From NCBI GenBank assembly GCA_963818225.1, contig CAWFRO010000015.1, positions 1-64,000 of the forward strand: 64,000 nt of DNA, in the 5' to 3' direction. The notes under the pieces were generated by a model. It ran no database searches. It worked only from the letters and a program-made list of their open reading frames with translations, and was not told where the DNA came from. The position numbers were made by a program, and so were the translations under genes. This stretch comes from Palsa-504 sp963818225 (GTDB taxonomy: Bacteria; Actinomycetota; Actinomycetes; Streptosporangiales; Streptosporangiaceae). Each line of letters begins with the position of its first letter. Positions within the stretch are counted from its first letter, which is position 1. This document shows positions 19,475-28,514 of this stretch, one piece after another.

Positions 19475-19823
19475 GGCCACGACCCGGGTGGTGCCCGGCG
19501 CCGCCGTCATCGAGCTGTCCGGCGAGGTCGACGGGTCCGCCGCCGAGGTGCTGACCGACGCGTACGCCGCCGCGGTCGGCACCGACGCGGACCTGGGCAC
19601 GGTCGTGCTCGACTTCGCGGCGGTGGACTACATCAATTCCACCGGCATCGCGCTGATCGTCAGCGTCTTGGCCCGCGCCCGGGCCGAACGCCGCAAGGTC
19701 GTGGCCAGCGGGCTGTCCGCGCACTACCGCGAGATCTTCGACATCACCAGGCTGTCGGACTTTATCGAGCTCTTCCCGGACCTCGACCGTGCCGTCAGCC
19801 AGCTAACCGGACCTGCCGCGTAG
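19458..19823 (+). CDS. STAS-domain anti-sigma factor antagonist (RsbV-like), first copy
   Basis: This 121-residue STAS domain has strands AVIELSGEVDGSAAEV and TVVLDFAAVDYINSTGIALI. The phosphorylatable residue is predicted as Ser61 in YINSTGIA. I prefer ATG 19458 because GGAGG is 8 bases upstream; a GTG at 19449 is also in frame. It overlaps the RsbW-like gene by 17 bases. The known role of the family is to sequester the kinase when dephosphorylated and so free the kinase partner. It carries the same SGLSAHYREIF-type C-terminal motif as the next gene, which points to tandem duplication. Confidence 0.92.
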   Translation: MASMCKATTRVVPGAAVIELSGEVDGSAAEVLTDAYAAAVGTDADLGTVVLDFAAVDYINSTGIALIVSVLARARAERRKVVASGLSAHYREIFDITRLSDFIELFPDLDRAVSQLTGPAA

Positions 19824-19864
19824 ACCGGCACCTGAAGCAAAAGGGTCAAAGGGGAGGAAATCTC

Positions 19865-20221
19865 ATGAACGCACCGGCCATCACCATGGACGTCCGGCGG
19901 ATAGGCGACGAGGTGGCCGTCGTCGACATCAAAGGTGAGGTCACCGCGGCCTGCGAGCCCGTGCTGATGTCGGCCTACGAGGCCGCCAGCGACGGCCGGA
20001 CGACCCGGCTCGTACTGAACTTCGAGGGCCTGGAGTACATGAACAGTGGCGGCATCGGCATGCTGGTCACCCTTCTCGTCCGCGCGAACCGGCAGCGCCA
20101 GCAGCTGGCCGCCTTCGGGCTGAGCGCGCACTACCGGGAGATCTTCGAGCTCACCCGGCTGGACGAGGCGATCACGATCTACGACAGCGAGGAATCGGCG
20201 CTCCAGGGCGTCGCGAGGTAA
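19865..20221 (+). CDS. STAS-domain anti-sigma factor antagonist (RsbV-like), second copy
   Basis: This 118-residue STAS protein has strands VAVVDIKGEVTAACEP and RLVLNFEGLEYMNSGGIGML, with predicted phosphosite Ser61 (YMNSGGIG), the same position as in the neighbouring copy. It also has GLSAHYREIFELTRL, nearly the same as its neighbour's GLSAHYREIFDITRL, supporting duplication followed by divergence. The start ATG follows GGGGAGGAAATCTC. Two antagonists with one kinase could let two signals feed one switch, or one copy could serve a kinase encoded elsewhere. Confidence 0.92.
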   Translation: MNAPAITMDVRRIGDEVAVVDIKGEVTAACEPVLMSAYEAASDGRTTRLVLNFEGLEYMNSGGIGMLVTLLVRANRQRQQLAAFGLSAHYREIFELTRLDEAITIYDSEESALQGVAR

Positions 20222-20236
20222 GAGGGGAGGCTCACC

Positions 20237-21097
20237 ATGACCGAGACAGCGGGCCCGGACCGGGTCAGGTCGGCCGAGCAGATCGGGCTGAGCGCCCGCG
20301 AGGCCGCGTCCGTGCCGCCACCGCACGGGGCACCGCCACGCGGGGCACCGCCGCACGGAACAGCGGCGCGGGACGACGCAACGAGCTGGGCCAGGAAGGT
20401 CGAGCGGCTCGAGGTGGACCGGCGGGCAGGCGTCCGCGGGACCAACGTCGCGGGCCGCCGGCTGACCGGCCCGGTCCAGGGCTTCGGCAAGATGTGGCAG
20501 AAGACCTACCGGATGAAGGCCGGCTCGGCGATCACGCCGGAACAGGCGATCGCCACCTGGAAGGAGCACTTCCCCGAGTTCTGGCCGAAGGGCAACCGGT
20601 TCTCCGGCGCGCTCACCGGCATCAAGCCCGGCGATGTCGCCCTGCTGGATCTCGCCATCGGCGGCGGCGTGAAGCTCTCCACGGGAGTGTTCGTCCTGTA
20701 CGCCGACACCGAGTCCTTCACCCTGATGACGCCGCAGGGGCACATGTTCGCGGGCTGGATCACCTTCTCCGCCGAGCGCGAAGGCTCCGGCAGCGGCGGG
20801 GAGACCGTCGTGCAGGCGCTGGTGCTGATGCGCGCGAACGACCCGCTCTACGAGGTCGCGATGACCTGCGGCGGGCACCGCAAGGAAGACAAGTTCTGGG
20901 CCGCGACGCTGACCGCGCTCGGGCAGCGGCTCGGCCTGCCGGACCCGGCCGTCGAAGCGAGGACCACCTGCGTAGACTCCAAACGCCAATGGCGTCACGC
21001 CAGCAACGTCTGGCAGAACTCGATGATCCGCAGCGTGCTGCAGACCATCGCGGCTCCGGTGGCCGGCCTGGCCCGCCTGGTCCACCACGACAGCTGA
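20237..21097 (+). CDS. SRPBCC/DUF1990-like protein linked to the partner-switching operon
   Basis: This 286-residue protein has a disordered N-terminus with GAPP repeats (PPPHGAPPRGAPPHG). A globular domain begins near residue 75: GPVQGFGKMWQKTYRMKAGS, then WKEHFPEFWPKGNRFSG and IKPGDVALLDLAIGGGVKLS. Alternating strands and the final helix suggest an SRPBCC or DUF1990-like lipid or hydrophobe-binding fold; this is a tentative match. The start ATG follows AGGGGAGGCTCACC, 16 bases after the STAS stop, and the FAD oxidoreductase begins 15 bases after its stop. Co-transcription implies a shared stress-linked job. No catalytic residues are recognisable. Confidence 0.72.
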   Translation: MTETAGPDRVRSAEQIGLSAREAASVPPPHGAPPRGAPPHGTAARDDATSWARKVERLEVDRRAGVRGTNVAGRRLTGPVQGFGKMWQKTYRMKAGSAITPEQAIATWKEHFPEFWPKGNRFSGALTGIKPGDVALLDLAIGGGVKLSTGVFVLYADTESFTLMTPQGHMFAGWITFSAEREGSGSGGETVVQALVLMRANDPLYEVAMTCGGHRKEDKFWAATLTALGQRLGLPDPAVEARTTCVDSKRQWRHASNVWQNSMIRSVLQTIAAPVAGLARLVHHDS

Positions 21098-21112
21098 AAG
21101 GCAGCGGGTGCC

Positions 21113-22594
21113 ATGGGAGGGAACCCTGACGCGGTGATCGTCGGCAGCGGCCCGAACGGCCTGGCCGCTGCCGTCACGCTGGCTGCGGCGGGACTGAAGG
21201 TCCAGGTTATCGAGGGCGCGCCGGAGATCGGCGGCGGCTGCCGGACCGCCGAGCTCACCCTGCCCGGCTTCCGGCACGACGTGTGCTCGGCGGCGCACCC
21301 GCTGGCCGTGGTGTCGTCCTTCTTCCGGCGGTTCGACCTGGCCGCGCGCGGGGTCCGGTTCGCCCGCCCCCAGGTCGAGTTCGCCACTCCCCTCGACGGC
21401 GGCCGCGCCGCGGTCGTGTCCCGCTCGGTGGCCGAGACCGCCGCCCGGCTCGGCCCCGACGGCCGGTCCTACCGGCGCCTGCTCGGCCCGATGGCCCGTC
21501 ACGTCGACGATATCTGCGCTGAGCTGCTGCAGCCGCTGCGCCGCCCGCCCGCGCACCCGCTGGTTATGGCCGGGTACGGCAGCCGGGGCGTGCTGCCTGC
21601 CTCCGTCCTGGTCCGGCGCTGGCGCACCCCGGAGGCCCGCGCGATCATGGGCGGCGCCGCGGCCCACTCCATGATGAGGCTCACCGCCGTGCCGACCGGC
21701 GGCATCGGGCTCATGCTCACGGTGCTTGCGCACGGGGTGGGCTGGCCGGTCATCGCGGGCGGCAGCGCGCGGATCACCGACGCGATGGCCGACGCGGTGG
21801 TCACGGCCGGCGGGAGCATCGAGACCGGCCGCTGGGTCCGCTCCCTGGCCGAGCTGCCGTCCGGAGCTGCCGTCCTTCTCGACACGTCCCCCCGCGGCCT
21901 GGCCGAGCTGGCCGGCGACCAGCTGCCGGGCCGGTACCGCGCCGCGCTGCGTCGTTACCGCTACGGTCCCGGCGTCTGCAAGGTGGACTTCGCCCTGTCC
22001 GGCCCCGTGCCGTGGGCCAACGAGGACTGCCGCCGGGCCGGCACCTTGCACCTGGGCGGCACCTTCGAGGAGATGGCCCAGGCCGAGGCCGAGGTCGTCG
22101 AGGGCAAGCACCCGCAAAACCCGTACGTGCTCGTGACCCAGCCCGGAGTTGCCGACCCGTCCCGGGCCCCGGCCGGCCGTCATACGCTGTGGACCTACAC
22201 ACACGTGCCCGCCGGTTCCGACGTGGACATGACCGGGCGGATCGAGGCCCAGATCGAGCGGTTCGCGCCCGGCTTCCGCGACCTCGTGCTGGCTCGCTCC
22301 GTCCGCACCGCCGCCGGCGAGGAGGCCCATAACCCGAATTACGTCGGCGGCGACATCGGGGTCGGCATGCAGACCCTGTGGCAGACCGTGTTCCGCCCGA
22401 CCATCCAGTGGAACCCGTACCGTACCCCGATCCCGGGCGTCTACCTGTGCTCGTCGGCCACCCCGCCGGTGCCCGGCGTGCATGGCCGGTGCGGCGAACT
22501 GGCCGCGCTGGCCGTGCTGCGCGACATGTTCGGCATCCGGGAGGTTCCCGACATCAGCCCGGCCCGGCTCCGCCCCGCCGCCCTGAGCTCCTGA
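21113..22594 (+). CDS. FAD-dependent oxidoreductase, phytoene desaturase/PYROXD2-like
   Basis: This 493-residue flavoprotein has the N-terminal dinucleotide motif AVIVGSGPNGLAAAVTLAAAG and the ensuing VIEGAPEIGGGCRT. Its C-terminal FAD-contact segment is IPGVYLCSSATPPVPGVHG. The overall length and the PTGGIGLM and VIAGGSARITDAMA segments match the phytoene-desaturase-like NAD(P)/FAD oxidoreductases often annotated with PYROXD2. The substrate is unknown; hydrophobic polyenes or lipids are usual for relatives. It is the last gene of the rightward RsbU/RsbW/STAS operon and converges with the kinase gene 30 bases away. Confidence 0.9.
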   Translation: MGGNPDAVIVGSGPNGLAAAVTLAAAGLKVQVIEGAPEIGGGCRTAELTLPGFRHDVCSAAHPLAVVSSFFRRFDLAARGVRFARPQVEFATPLDGGRAAVVSRSVAETAARLGPDGRSYRRLLGPMARHVDDICAELLQPLRRPPAHPLVMAGYGSRGVLPASVLVRRWRTPEARAIMGGAAAHSMMRLTAVPTGGIGLMLTVLAHGVGWPVIAGGSARITDAMADAVVTAGGSIETGRWVRSLAELPSGAAVLLDTSPRGLAELAGDQLPGRYRAALRRYRYGPGVCKVDFALSGPVPWANEDCRRAGTLHLGGTFEEMAQAEAEVVEGKHPQNPYVLVTQPGVADPSRAPAGRHTLWTYTHVPAGSDVDMTGRIEAQIERFAPGFRDLVLARSVRTAAGEEAHNPNYVGGDIGVGMQTLWQTVFRPTIQWNPYRTPIPGVYLCSSATPPVPGVHGRCGELAALAVLRDMFGIREVPDISPARLRPAALSS

Positions 22595-22623
22595 CCGGCA
22601 GCAGGCCTCGTGACCGGCCGCGC

Positions 22624-24204
22624 CTACTGGCGGGAGCCCCTGATCGAGTGGGTCAGGGTCGTGCCGGCCGGCTGCTTGCCCGTGGCGTAGTACGCGATGC
22701 AGTGCAGGGCCCGGTCACCCGCCGGCCAGGTGGCGGCGTCCGGGATGATATTGGTCCAGGTGTAAATCGACGTGGAGTACGCGGTCCCGACGTAAGCACG
22801 GAACGCGGTAGTGCACGCCGCGCTGCCGTCCTTGCTGATCGCGGCGTTCCCGGGGAACGCGCTGCGCTCCGGCCAGAAGTTGCTGTCCGCGAGGAATACC
22901 TCCGCGGTATGCGCCCGGCTGCACGGCACGGCCTGGGTCAGCTTCGGCCACGGGTCGCTCGTGTTGAGCTGCATTCCGGCGCCGGTCAGGCAATCGCCGA
23001 CCCGCAGCTGGTCGAGCTTCAGGTTCCCTACGGTCGGCGTGGCGCCGGCGGTCGACGCGGGGGGATGGCCTGAGCTCAGCGACGCCACCACGGCCACGGC
23101 GGCCGCCGCGCACGCCGCCGCGGCGGCGGCCGCCGCCCACTTCCACCGCGCCCGCCGCGGCCCGGGCCGCGGCGGCCGGTACTCCTGGCCGTCGCCCGGC
23201 CGCGGGGGAGGAGCGGGCCCGCCGGCCACGGGTCCCGCGAAGCCGGCCGCCTCGGTCGCGAGGGCGAGTCCTGAACTGGGCCCGCCGTCGGCCGCAGCCG
23301 CGGCCGGCGGGTGCGCGACGGCCTCCGTGGCGGGCTGCGCCGATCTTTCCACGAGCCGGGACGGCAGCCAGTCGGTCAGGTCCGCAGCCGACGGCCCGGC
23401 CGCGGACAGCTCGGCCAGGAACTCCGATGGCGTGGGCCGGAGGCTGGCGTCCCGCGACAGACACCGGCCGACCAGCGGCCGGATCTTGTCCGGGATCTGG
23501 TTCAGGCTGGGCGTGCCGTGGACGACGCGGTACAGCAGCGCGGCCATGTCCCCGGTGCCGAACGGTCCCTGGCCCCGGGCGGCGAAGATGAGCACTCCGG
23601 CCAGGCTGAACATGTCGCTGGCGGGCCCGACCGGCAGGCCCTCGGCCTGCTCCGGAGACATGAAACCGGGCGAGCCGATCATCACGCCGGTGCCGGTCGT
23701 GACGGTGGCGTCTACCGCCGAGGAGATCCCGAAGTCGATGATCCTCGGCCCGTCCGGGGCCAGCAGCACGTTGGACGGCTTGAGGTCCCGGTGGATGACC
23801 CCGGCCGCATGGATCGCGTTCAGCCCCTCGGCCAGCCCCGCCGCCAGCGCCAGCACCGCGGCGGCCGGCAGCGGCCCCTGCCGGTCCACCGCCTCGGCCA
23901 GCGACAGGCCGGGTACGTACGCGGTGACCAGCCAGGGCACCGGGCTGTCCAGGTCGGCGTCGACCACCTGCGCGGTGAAGGGGCCCCCCACCTTGCGGGC
24001 CGCGGCCACCTCGCGCGCGAACCGGGCCCGGAACCCGGCGTCGTCGGCCAGCTCGGGCCGGATCACCTTGACCGCGACCTGGCGCCCGCCCGGCGACCGG
24101 GCCAGGTAGACCCGGCCCATCTCCCCGCTGCCGAGCCTGCTGAGCAGCACGTACGGTCCCACACTGCGCGGATCGTCGTCGTGCAACGCCGCCAAACCGG
24201 TCAC
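22624..24204 (-). CDS. Membrane Ser/Thr protein kinase (PknB-like) with exported Cys-containing sensor domain
   Basis: This 526-residue Hanks-type kinase has a Gly loop (LSRLGSGEMGRVYLAR), Lys in VAVKVI, catalytic loop IHRDLKPSNVLL, DFG (IIDFGISS) and an activation segment GSPGFMSPEQAEG. After a Pro-rich linker a helix (WAAAAAAAACAAAAVAVVA) crosses the membrane. The outer domain has VGDCLTG, VPCSRAHTAEVF and ACTTAFRAYVG, resembling septum-formation/DUF4190-associated domains rather than PASTA repeats. The start is GTG 24204 with only weak Shine-Dalgarno sequence (ATTGGGGTG); a TTG four codons downstream is possible. A large inverted repeat at 24261-24314 lies just upstream and may control it. 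Confidence 0.93.
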   Translation of the reverse strand: MTGLAALHDDDPRSVGPYVLLSRLGSGEMGRVYLARSPGGRQVAVKVIRPELADDAGFRARFAREVAAARKVGGPFTAQVVDADLDSPVPWLVTAYVPGLSLAEAVDRQGPLPAAAVLALAAGLAEGLNAIHAAGVIHRDLKPSNVLLAPDGPRIIDFGISSAVDATVTTGTGVMIGSPGFMSPEQAEGLPVGPASDMFSLAGVLIFAARGQGPFGTGDMAALLYRVVHGTPSLNQIPDKIRPLVGRCLSRDASLRPTPSEFLAELSAAGPSAADLTDWLPSRLVERSAQPATEAVAHPPAAAAADGGPSSGLALATEAAGFAGPVAGGPAPPPRPGDGQEYRPPRPGPRRARWKWAAAAAAAACAAAAVAVVASLSSGHPPASTAGATPTVGNLKLDQLRVGDCLTGAGMQLNTSDPWPKLTQAVPCSRAHTAEVFLADSNFWPERSAFPGNAAISKDGSAACTTAFRAYVGTAYSTSIYTWTNIIPDAATWPAGDRALHCIAYYATGKQPAGTTLTHSIRGSRQ

Positions 24205-24260
24205 CCCAATGGCCCGTCGTCGCGAGCAAGTCCCACAGCAGCCTCAGCCTTAGCCGCCGC

Positions 24261-24314
24261 CATCATCGTGGATCATAGCTACCCCCCCGCGGGCAGTAGC
24301 GATCCACGATGATG
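24261..24314. promoter_or_regulatory. Large inverted repeat upstream of the Ser/Thr kinase
   Basis: CATCATCGTGGATC (24261-24274) is perfectly repeated in reverse as GATCCACGATGATG (24301-24314). Inside it GCTAC and GTAGC also pair, with a C-rich loop. It lies 57 bases upstream of the kinase start and beyond the protease terminator hairpin. It may be an operator or a transcript-folding element; a terminator role is less likely because no gene ends here. Confidence 0.6.
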
Positions 24315-24324
24315 ATCCGCGCAG

Positions 24325-24362
24325 ACGCCGGCCCGGCTGCCGCGAGGCAGCCGGGCCGGCGT
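24325..24362 (-). terminator. Terminator hairpin of the G1 peptidase gene
   Basis: acgccggcccggctgcc (24325-24341), loop gcga, then the exact reverse complement (24346-24362) form a perfect 17-bp stem. It starts 13 bases after the stop codon of the leftward peptidase gene. There is no U-tract, as is common in actinomycetes. Confidence 0.8.
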
Positions 24363-24374
24363 GGCGGATGCCCG

Positions 24375-25175
24375 CTAGTTGTCGCGTAGCCAGGCCGCGC
24401 TGAAGTTCTCTCCGGACTTCAGCGCGGAGATGCTGTCCTTAGCCAGGCCGTAGTTGCCCACCATGACGATCTGGGTCAGCCCGCGGGCGTTGCCGAGAGC
24501 TGAGCCGTTAGCCTGCGCGCCGTTGAAGCTCACGTTGCCGAAGTCGGCCAGCGGCAGCGTGCCGCCGTCGGACGTGCAGCAGGGCGCTTCGACGATGGCC
24601 TCTGCGGAGGACAGGGCTGGCGTCTGGCCCAGGGTCGCCTTGATGGTGTGACTCCAGTGCTGGGTGGTGTCGGCAATGTACAGCTCGAAGTTATCGCCGC
24701 TCAGGTGCGCCACGGCGGCGTTGAAGTGGTCGCCGGGCCGGACGACGTTGGAATAGTTCTCCGACGGGCCCGGGTACATCTCAAACCAGGCGTCGTACCT
24801 GGGGGTCCGGCCGATGCAGTCCACCTCGCTGCCGGTCTGCTCCACGGTGCTGCTGCTGTAGCCGTCCAGCCCGACCCAGAACGCGGCATACTGGTCGCCC
24901 TGGCTGCATGTGCCGGCGGGCTGAGTCCAGCTGGCCGAGACCTTGGTGTAAGTCCCCGCGGTCCCGGCGTAGCCCGACCAGTTCGTGCTTTCCGCCTCGC
25001 TGTGGAAGCCGCGCCCGGAGGCGGCGCCGTGCCCCACCAGCTGAACCGGTCCGCCCGGGCTGAAGACGCCGCCGTATCCCGAGCCCGGCTGCGCGGCCGA
25101 CGCGCTGCTCGCGCTGAGGGCCGCGGCGCCCGTCAGGGCCGCCAGGGCCAGAACAATGCACCATCGTCGTAGCAT
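24375..25175 (-). CDS. Secreted glutamic peptidase, family G1 (eqolisin/A4-like)
   Basis: This 266-residue protein has a signal peptide (VLALAALTGAAALSASSASA). The G1 fold is marked by STNWSGYA, KVSASWTQPAG, AAFWVGLDGYSS, EQTG and AEAIVEAP. Aligning by motif to scytalidoglutamic peptidase, the catalytic pair is Gln113 (EQTG) and Glu192 (AEAIVE). The family cleaves proteins at acidic pH outside the cell. Two adjacent Cys (APCC) and others may form disulfides. It is a single gene, with a strong hairpin just after the stop. Length and motif spacing are normal for bacterial members. Confidence 0.9.
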   Translation of the reverse strand: MLRRWCIVLALAALTGAAALSASSASAAQPGSGYGGVFSPGGPVQLVGHGAASGRGFHSEAESTNWSGYAGTAGTYTKVSASWTQPAGTCSQGDQYAAFWVGLDGYSSSTVEQTGSEVDCIGRTPRYDAWFEMYPGPSENYSNVVRPGDHFNAAVAHLSGDNFELYIADTTQHWSHTIKATLGQTPALSSAEAIVEAPCCTSDGGTLPLADFGNVSFNGAQANGSALGNARGLTQIVMVGNYGLAKDSISALKSGENFSAAWLRDN

Positions 25176-25400
25176 TCAGACTCCCTTTGCGTCGGTAGCT
25201 GTGCTGGCCGCCGGGCCGGATCGCGGCATGCAGGCAGCGGCGCTCTCGGAGGATCGTGCCGCTTCCTGTCGCGCTAGCTGTGAGTAACCTTTCGTTGACC
25301 CTCAGTGATAGTAGCGCGCAAAAACGGTCAGCGGCCAAGACAGTGGCCTTCACCCCGAGCCGCCCGCCGCACCCGCAGGTCAGCCGCAAGCGCGCCGCCG

Positions 25401-25476
25401 GGTCAGCTACCGGTACCCCCGCTGGTCAGCTACCGGTACCCCCGCTGGTCAGCTACCGGTGCCCCCGCTGGTCAGC
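25401..25476. repeat. 23-bp tandem repeat at the 3' end of pspA
   Basis: Units begin at 25401, 25424 and 25447 (ggtcagctaccggtaccccc plus gct), with a partial fourth at 25470. The unit at 25447 contains the pspA stop codon (25449-25451), so the first two copies are 3' untranslated duplicates of the gene end. Each carries the palindrome accggt. The period is not a multiple of three. Confidence 0.85.
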
Positions 25477-26192
25477 TCGGGCGGTGCGCTGCCCGGCCCG
25501 ACCTGCTGCGCCTTGAGCGCGGCCAGCTCGCTCTCCACGTCGGCGTCTGCGCCGGCTTGATCGAGTTCCTTCTGGATGTCATCGGTGTTCCCGCCGACGT
25601 CCTCCAGCACGCCCGACTGCAGCAGCTCGTCCAGGGCACCCGCGCGCGCCTGCATCTGCGCGATCTTGTCCTGGGCCCGGGCCAGCTCCGCGCCCGAGTC
25701 GGACAGGGTGCCGGAGATCCCGGCCACGCTCTCGTTCACCGCGCTGGTCGCGCTGGCCGCTGTGTACTCGGCCTTCAGCGTCTCCTTCTGGGTCCGGAAC
25801 GTGTTGACCCGCTGCTGCAGCGCCGCCAGGGTCTGCTCCAGCTTCTGCTGCTGCTCGGCGAGCTGCTGGTGCTGCACCTCCATCGGGTCGATCTGGGCCT
25901 GGGCCGCGGCCTTACGTGACAGTGCCTCCCGGGCCAGGTCCTCCCGGCCTATGGCCAGGGCCTGCTTGGCCTGGTCCTGCAGGTGGTCCACCGTGTGCTG
26001 CAGCTGCTGCTCCTGCAACTCAAGCTGCTTGCGTGACGCGGCCACCGCCACCAGCGCCTGCCGGACCTTGGTCAGCTGGTCGAGCATCTGCTCATAGGAC
26101 AGGTCGAGCATTTCGTCAGGCTTCTCGGCGGCGTCCAGCGCCTTGTTGGCCTTGGCCGAGAGGATGTCGTGGGCCCGCTGGAAGAGAGACAT
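25449..26192 (-). CDS. pspA: Phage-shock protein A / Vipp1 family (PspA/IM30) membrane-stress protein
   Basis: This 247-residue protein is almost entirely coiled coil. It opens with the PspA amphipathic helix MSLFQRAHDILSAKANKALD and continues with long Gln/Lys/Glu heptads (LQHTVDHLQDQAKQALAIG, DPMEVQHQQLAEQQQKLEQT). PspA-family proteins oligomerise on the inner leaflet and protect membrane integrity. The start ATG 26192 has GGAG 9 to 12 bases upstream; the frame is open further but that part overlaps the metE-like gene in an unnatural composition. It follows the metE-like gene by 38 bases. The C-terminus ends in a Gly/Ser tail altered by a tandem repeat. Confidence 0.93.
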   Translation of the reverse strand: MSLFQRAHDILSAKANKALDAAEKPDEMLDLSYEQMLDQLTKVRQALVAVAASRKQLELQEQQLQHTVDHLQDQAKQALAIGREDLAREALSRKAAAQAQIDPMEVQHQQLAEQQQKLEQTLAALQQRVNTFRTQKETLKAEYTAASATSAVNESVAGISGTLSDSGAELARAQDKIAQMQARAGALDELLQSGVLEDVGGNTDDIQKELDQAGADADVESELAALKAQQVGPGSAPPELTSGGTGS

Positions 26193-26230
26193 CTCGATCT
26201 GCTCCTTAGTCGACGGTGACCTGCCAGGTC

Positions 26231-27436
26231 CTAGGCCAAATCTATGCCGTCGCAGGCCCCGGCCGCCCCGGCCGCCGGCTGCACCGGCGTGCCCCACAGG
26301 TACGCCGAGGCGATCCTGGCCCCCTCGGCCTGGGAGCGGAACTTCGCCCAGGTGACGGTGGGAACCACGATGTCCATCCCGGCGGCCGTCCCGAACCCGC
26401 AATCGGTGCCGGCCATCACGTTGTCCCGCCCGACGACCCCGGCGTAGCTGATCAGCCGGTCCGCGACCACCTCGGGATGCTCCACGATGTTCGTGGTGGA
26501 ATCCAGCACGCCGGGAATCACGTACTTGCCGTCAGGCAGCTTGACGTCCCGGAACACCTTCCACTCGTGAGCATGCCGTCCGTTGGAGGACATCAGCATC
26601 AGGCCCGCGGGCTTGACCTTCAAGATGATGTCGATGATGTCCTTGAGCTCGACGTCGGTGGTGCGCGGCATCTCGGCGTTGCCCCAGCAGATGTGGATGC
26701 GCGACGCCTCGGCCGGGATGTTGGCCAGCGCGTGGTTGAGCGCCTCCACGTTGAGCTCCATCTGCCTGCGGAAATTCTCCAGCGAGCCGGCGCCCGGCGC
26801 GGTCATGGCCAGGTCGGGGCAATCGATCTGCAGCGTCAGGCCCGCGCGGTGGATCGCCTCGTATTCCTCGCGCATCGCCTCGGCCAGCACCCCCAGGTAC
26901 TCCTCCTGGCTGGCGTAGTAGCGGTTCGGCGAGAAGACCGAGATGACCCCGGGGGAGGCGGCGCTCATGAACGTGCCGGCCGGATGGACGCCAGTTGCTG
27001 CCGCCTTCAGGTTCTCGATGTCGGTCTGCACCGCGGCCTGGCCGGTGTAGCTGACCGGCCCGTCACAGGTGGTGAACTGGATCGCGGTCAGGGCGGTCGC
27101 GGCCTGGGCCCTCTTCTCGGCAAAGTCGGGAAATTCCTCCAGACCCGCGATCTGGCCGCGGACCTGTTGCATCGAGCCCTGGCCGCCGAACCCGGTCAGC
27201 CGGTCCTTGACGTAGGTGGCATAGCTGGGCTTGCTCATCTCGCCGTCGTTGAGCACGTCGACGCCCGCGTCAGCCTCCCGCTGCACCGTCTCCTGCACCG
27301 CAGCACGCGCCGCATCAAAGAACTCGGCGTCGTTGGCCTGTCCCGCCTCTCGGGCCAGCAAGACCGGCAGGAATCCGGCGGGCCGCGGCAGGCTGCCCGA
27401 GTGCGTGGTCAAGATGCGCCCAGCTGATGGATTCAT
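26231..27436 (-). CDS. Cobalamin-independent methionine synthase-like protein (MetE C-terminal family)
   Basis: This 401-residue protein has the MetE catalytic-domain pattern: ILTTHSGSLPRP at the N-terminus, DGEMSKPSYATYVKDR, LQIDCPDLAM, RIHICWGNAEMPRT and a final TDCGFGT. His, Cys and Glu residues typical of the zinc/homocysteine site are present (HICWGN; TDCGFG). It lacks the N-terminal MetE half, like archaeal/actinobacterial short MetE homologues that use methylcobalamin or unknown methyl donors. The methyl donor here is not evident. The start ATG has GGAGG 6 bases upstream. It is divergent from the dehydrogenase gene and probably co-transcribed with pspA. Confidence 0.9.
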   Translation of the reverse strand: MNPSAGRILTTHSGSLPRPAGFLPVLLAREAGQANDAEFFDAARAAVQETVQREADAGVDVLNDGEMSKPSYATYVKDRLTGFGGQGSMQQVRGQIAGLEEFPDFAEKRAQAATALTAIQFTTCDGPVSYTGQAAVQTDIENLKAAATGVHPAGTFMSAASPGVISVFSPNRYYASQEEYLGVLAEAMREEYEAIHRAGLTLQIDCPDLAMTAPGAGSLENFRRQMELNVEALNHALANIPAEASRIHICWGNAEMPRTTDVELKDIIDIILKVKPAGLMLMSSNGRHAHEWKVFRDVKLPDGKYVIPGVLDSTTNIVEHPEVVADRLISYAGVVGRDNVMAGTDCGFGTAAGMDIVVPTVTWAKFRSQAEGARIASAYLWGTPVQPAAGAAGACDGIDLA

Positions 27437-27525
27437 GGGTTACCTCCGGGTGTGATCTGCACGAAACATACACCGGCCGAGCCGCCCCCGGGGAAGGGCC
27501 CGCAGCCGCGCGGTACGGTCGTCCG

Positions 27526-28449
<924 letters not shown>

Positions 28450-28514
28450 GCTCGCCGATGAATCGGCCGCCCGCCGGCCGTTACAGCTGAAAGAGAGCTC
28501 ACCAAGGAGGAACC

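Noticed and set aside
19724..22483. 919-codon minus-strand frame opposite the STAS and FAD genes
   Set aside because: It is a shadow: it runs antisense across several well-supported genes and has low-complexity Gly/Arg/His content.
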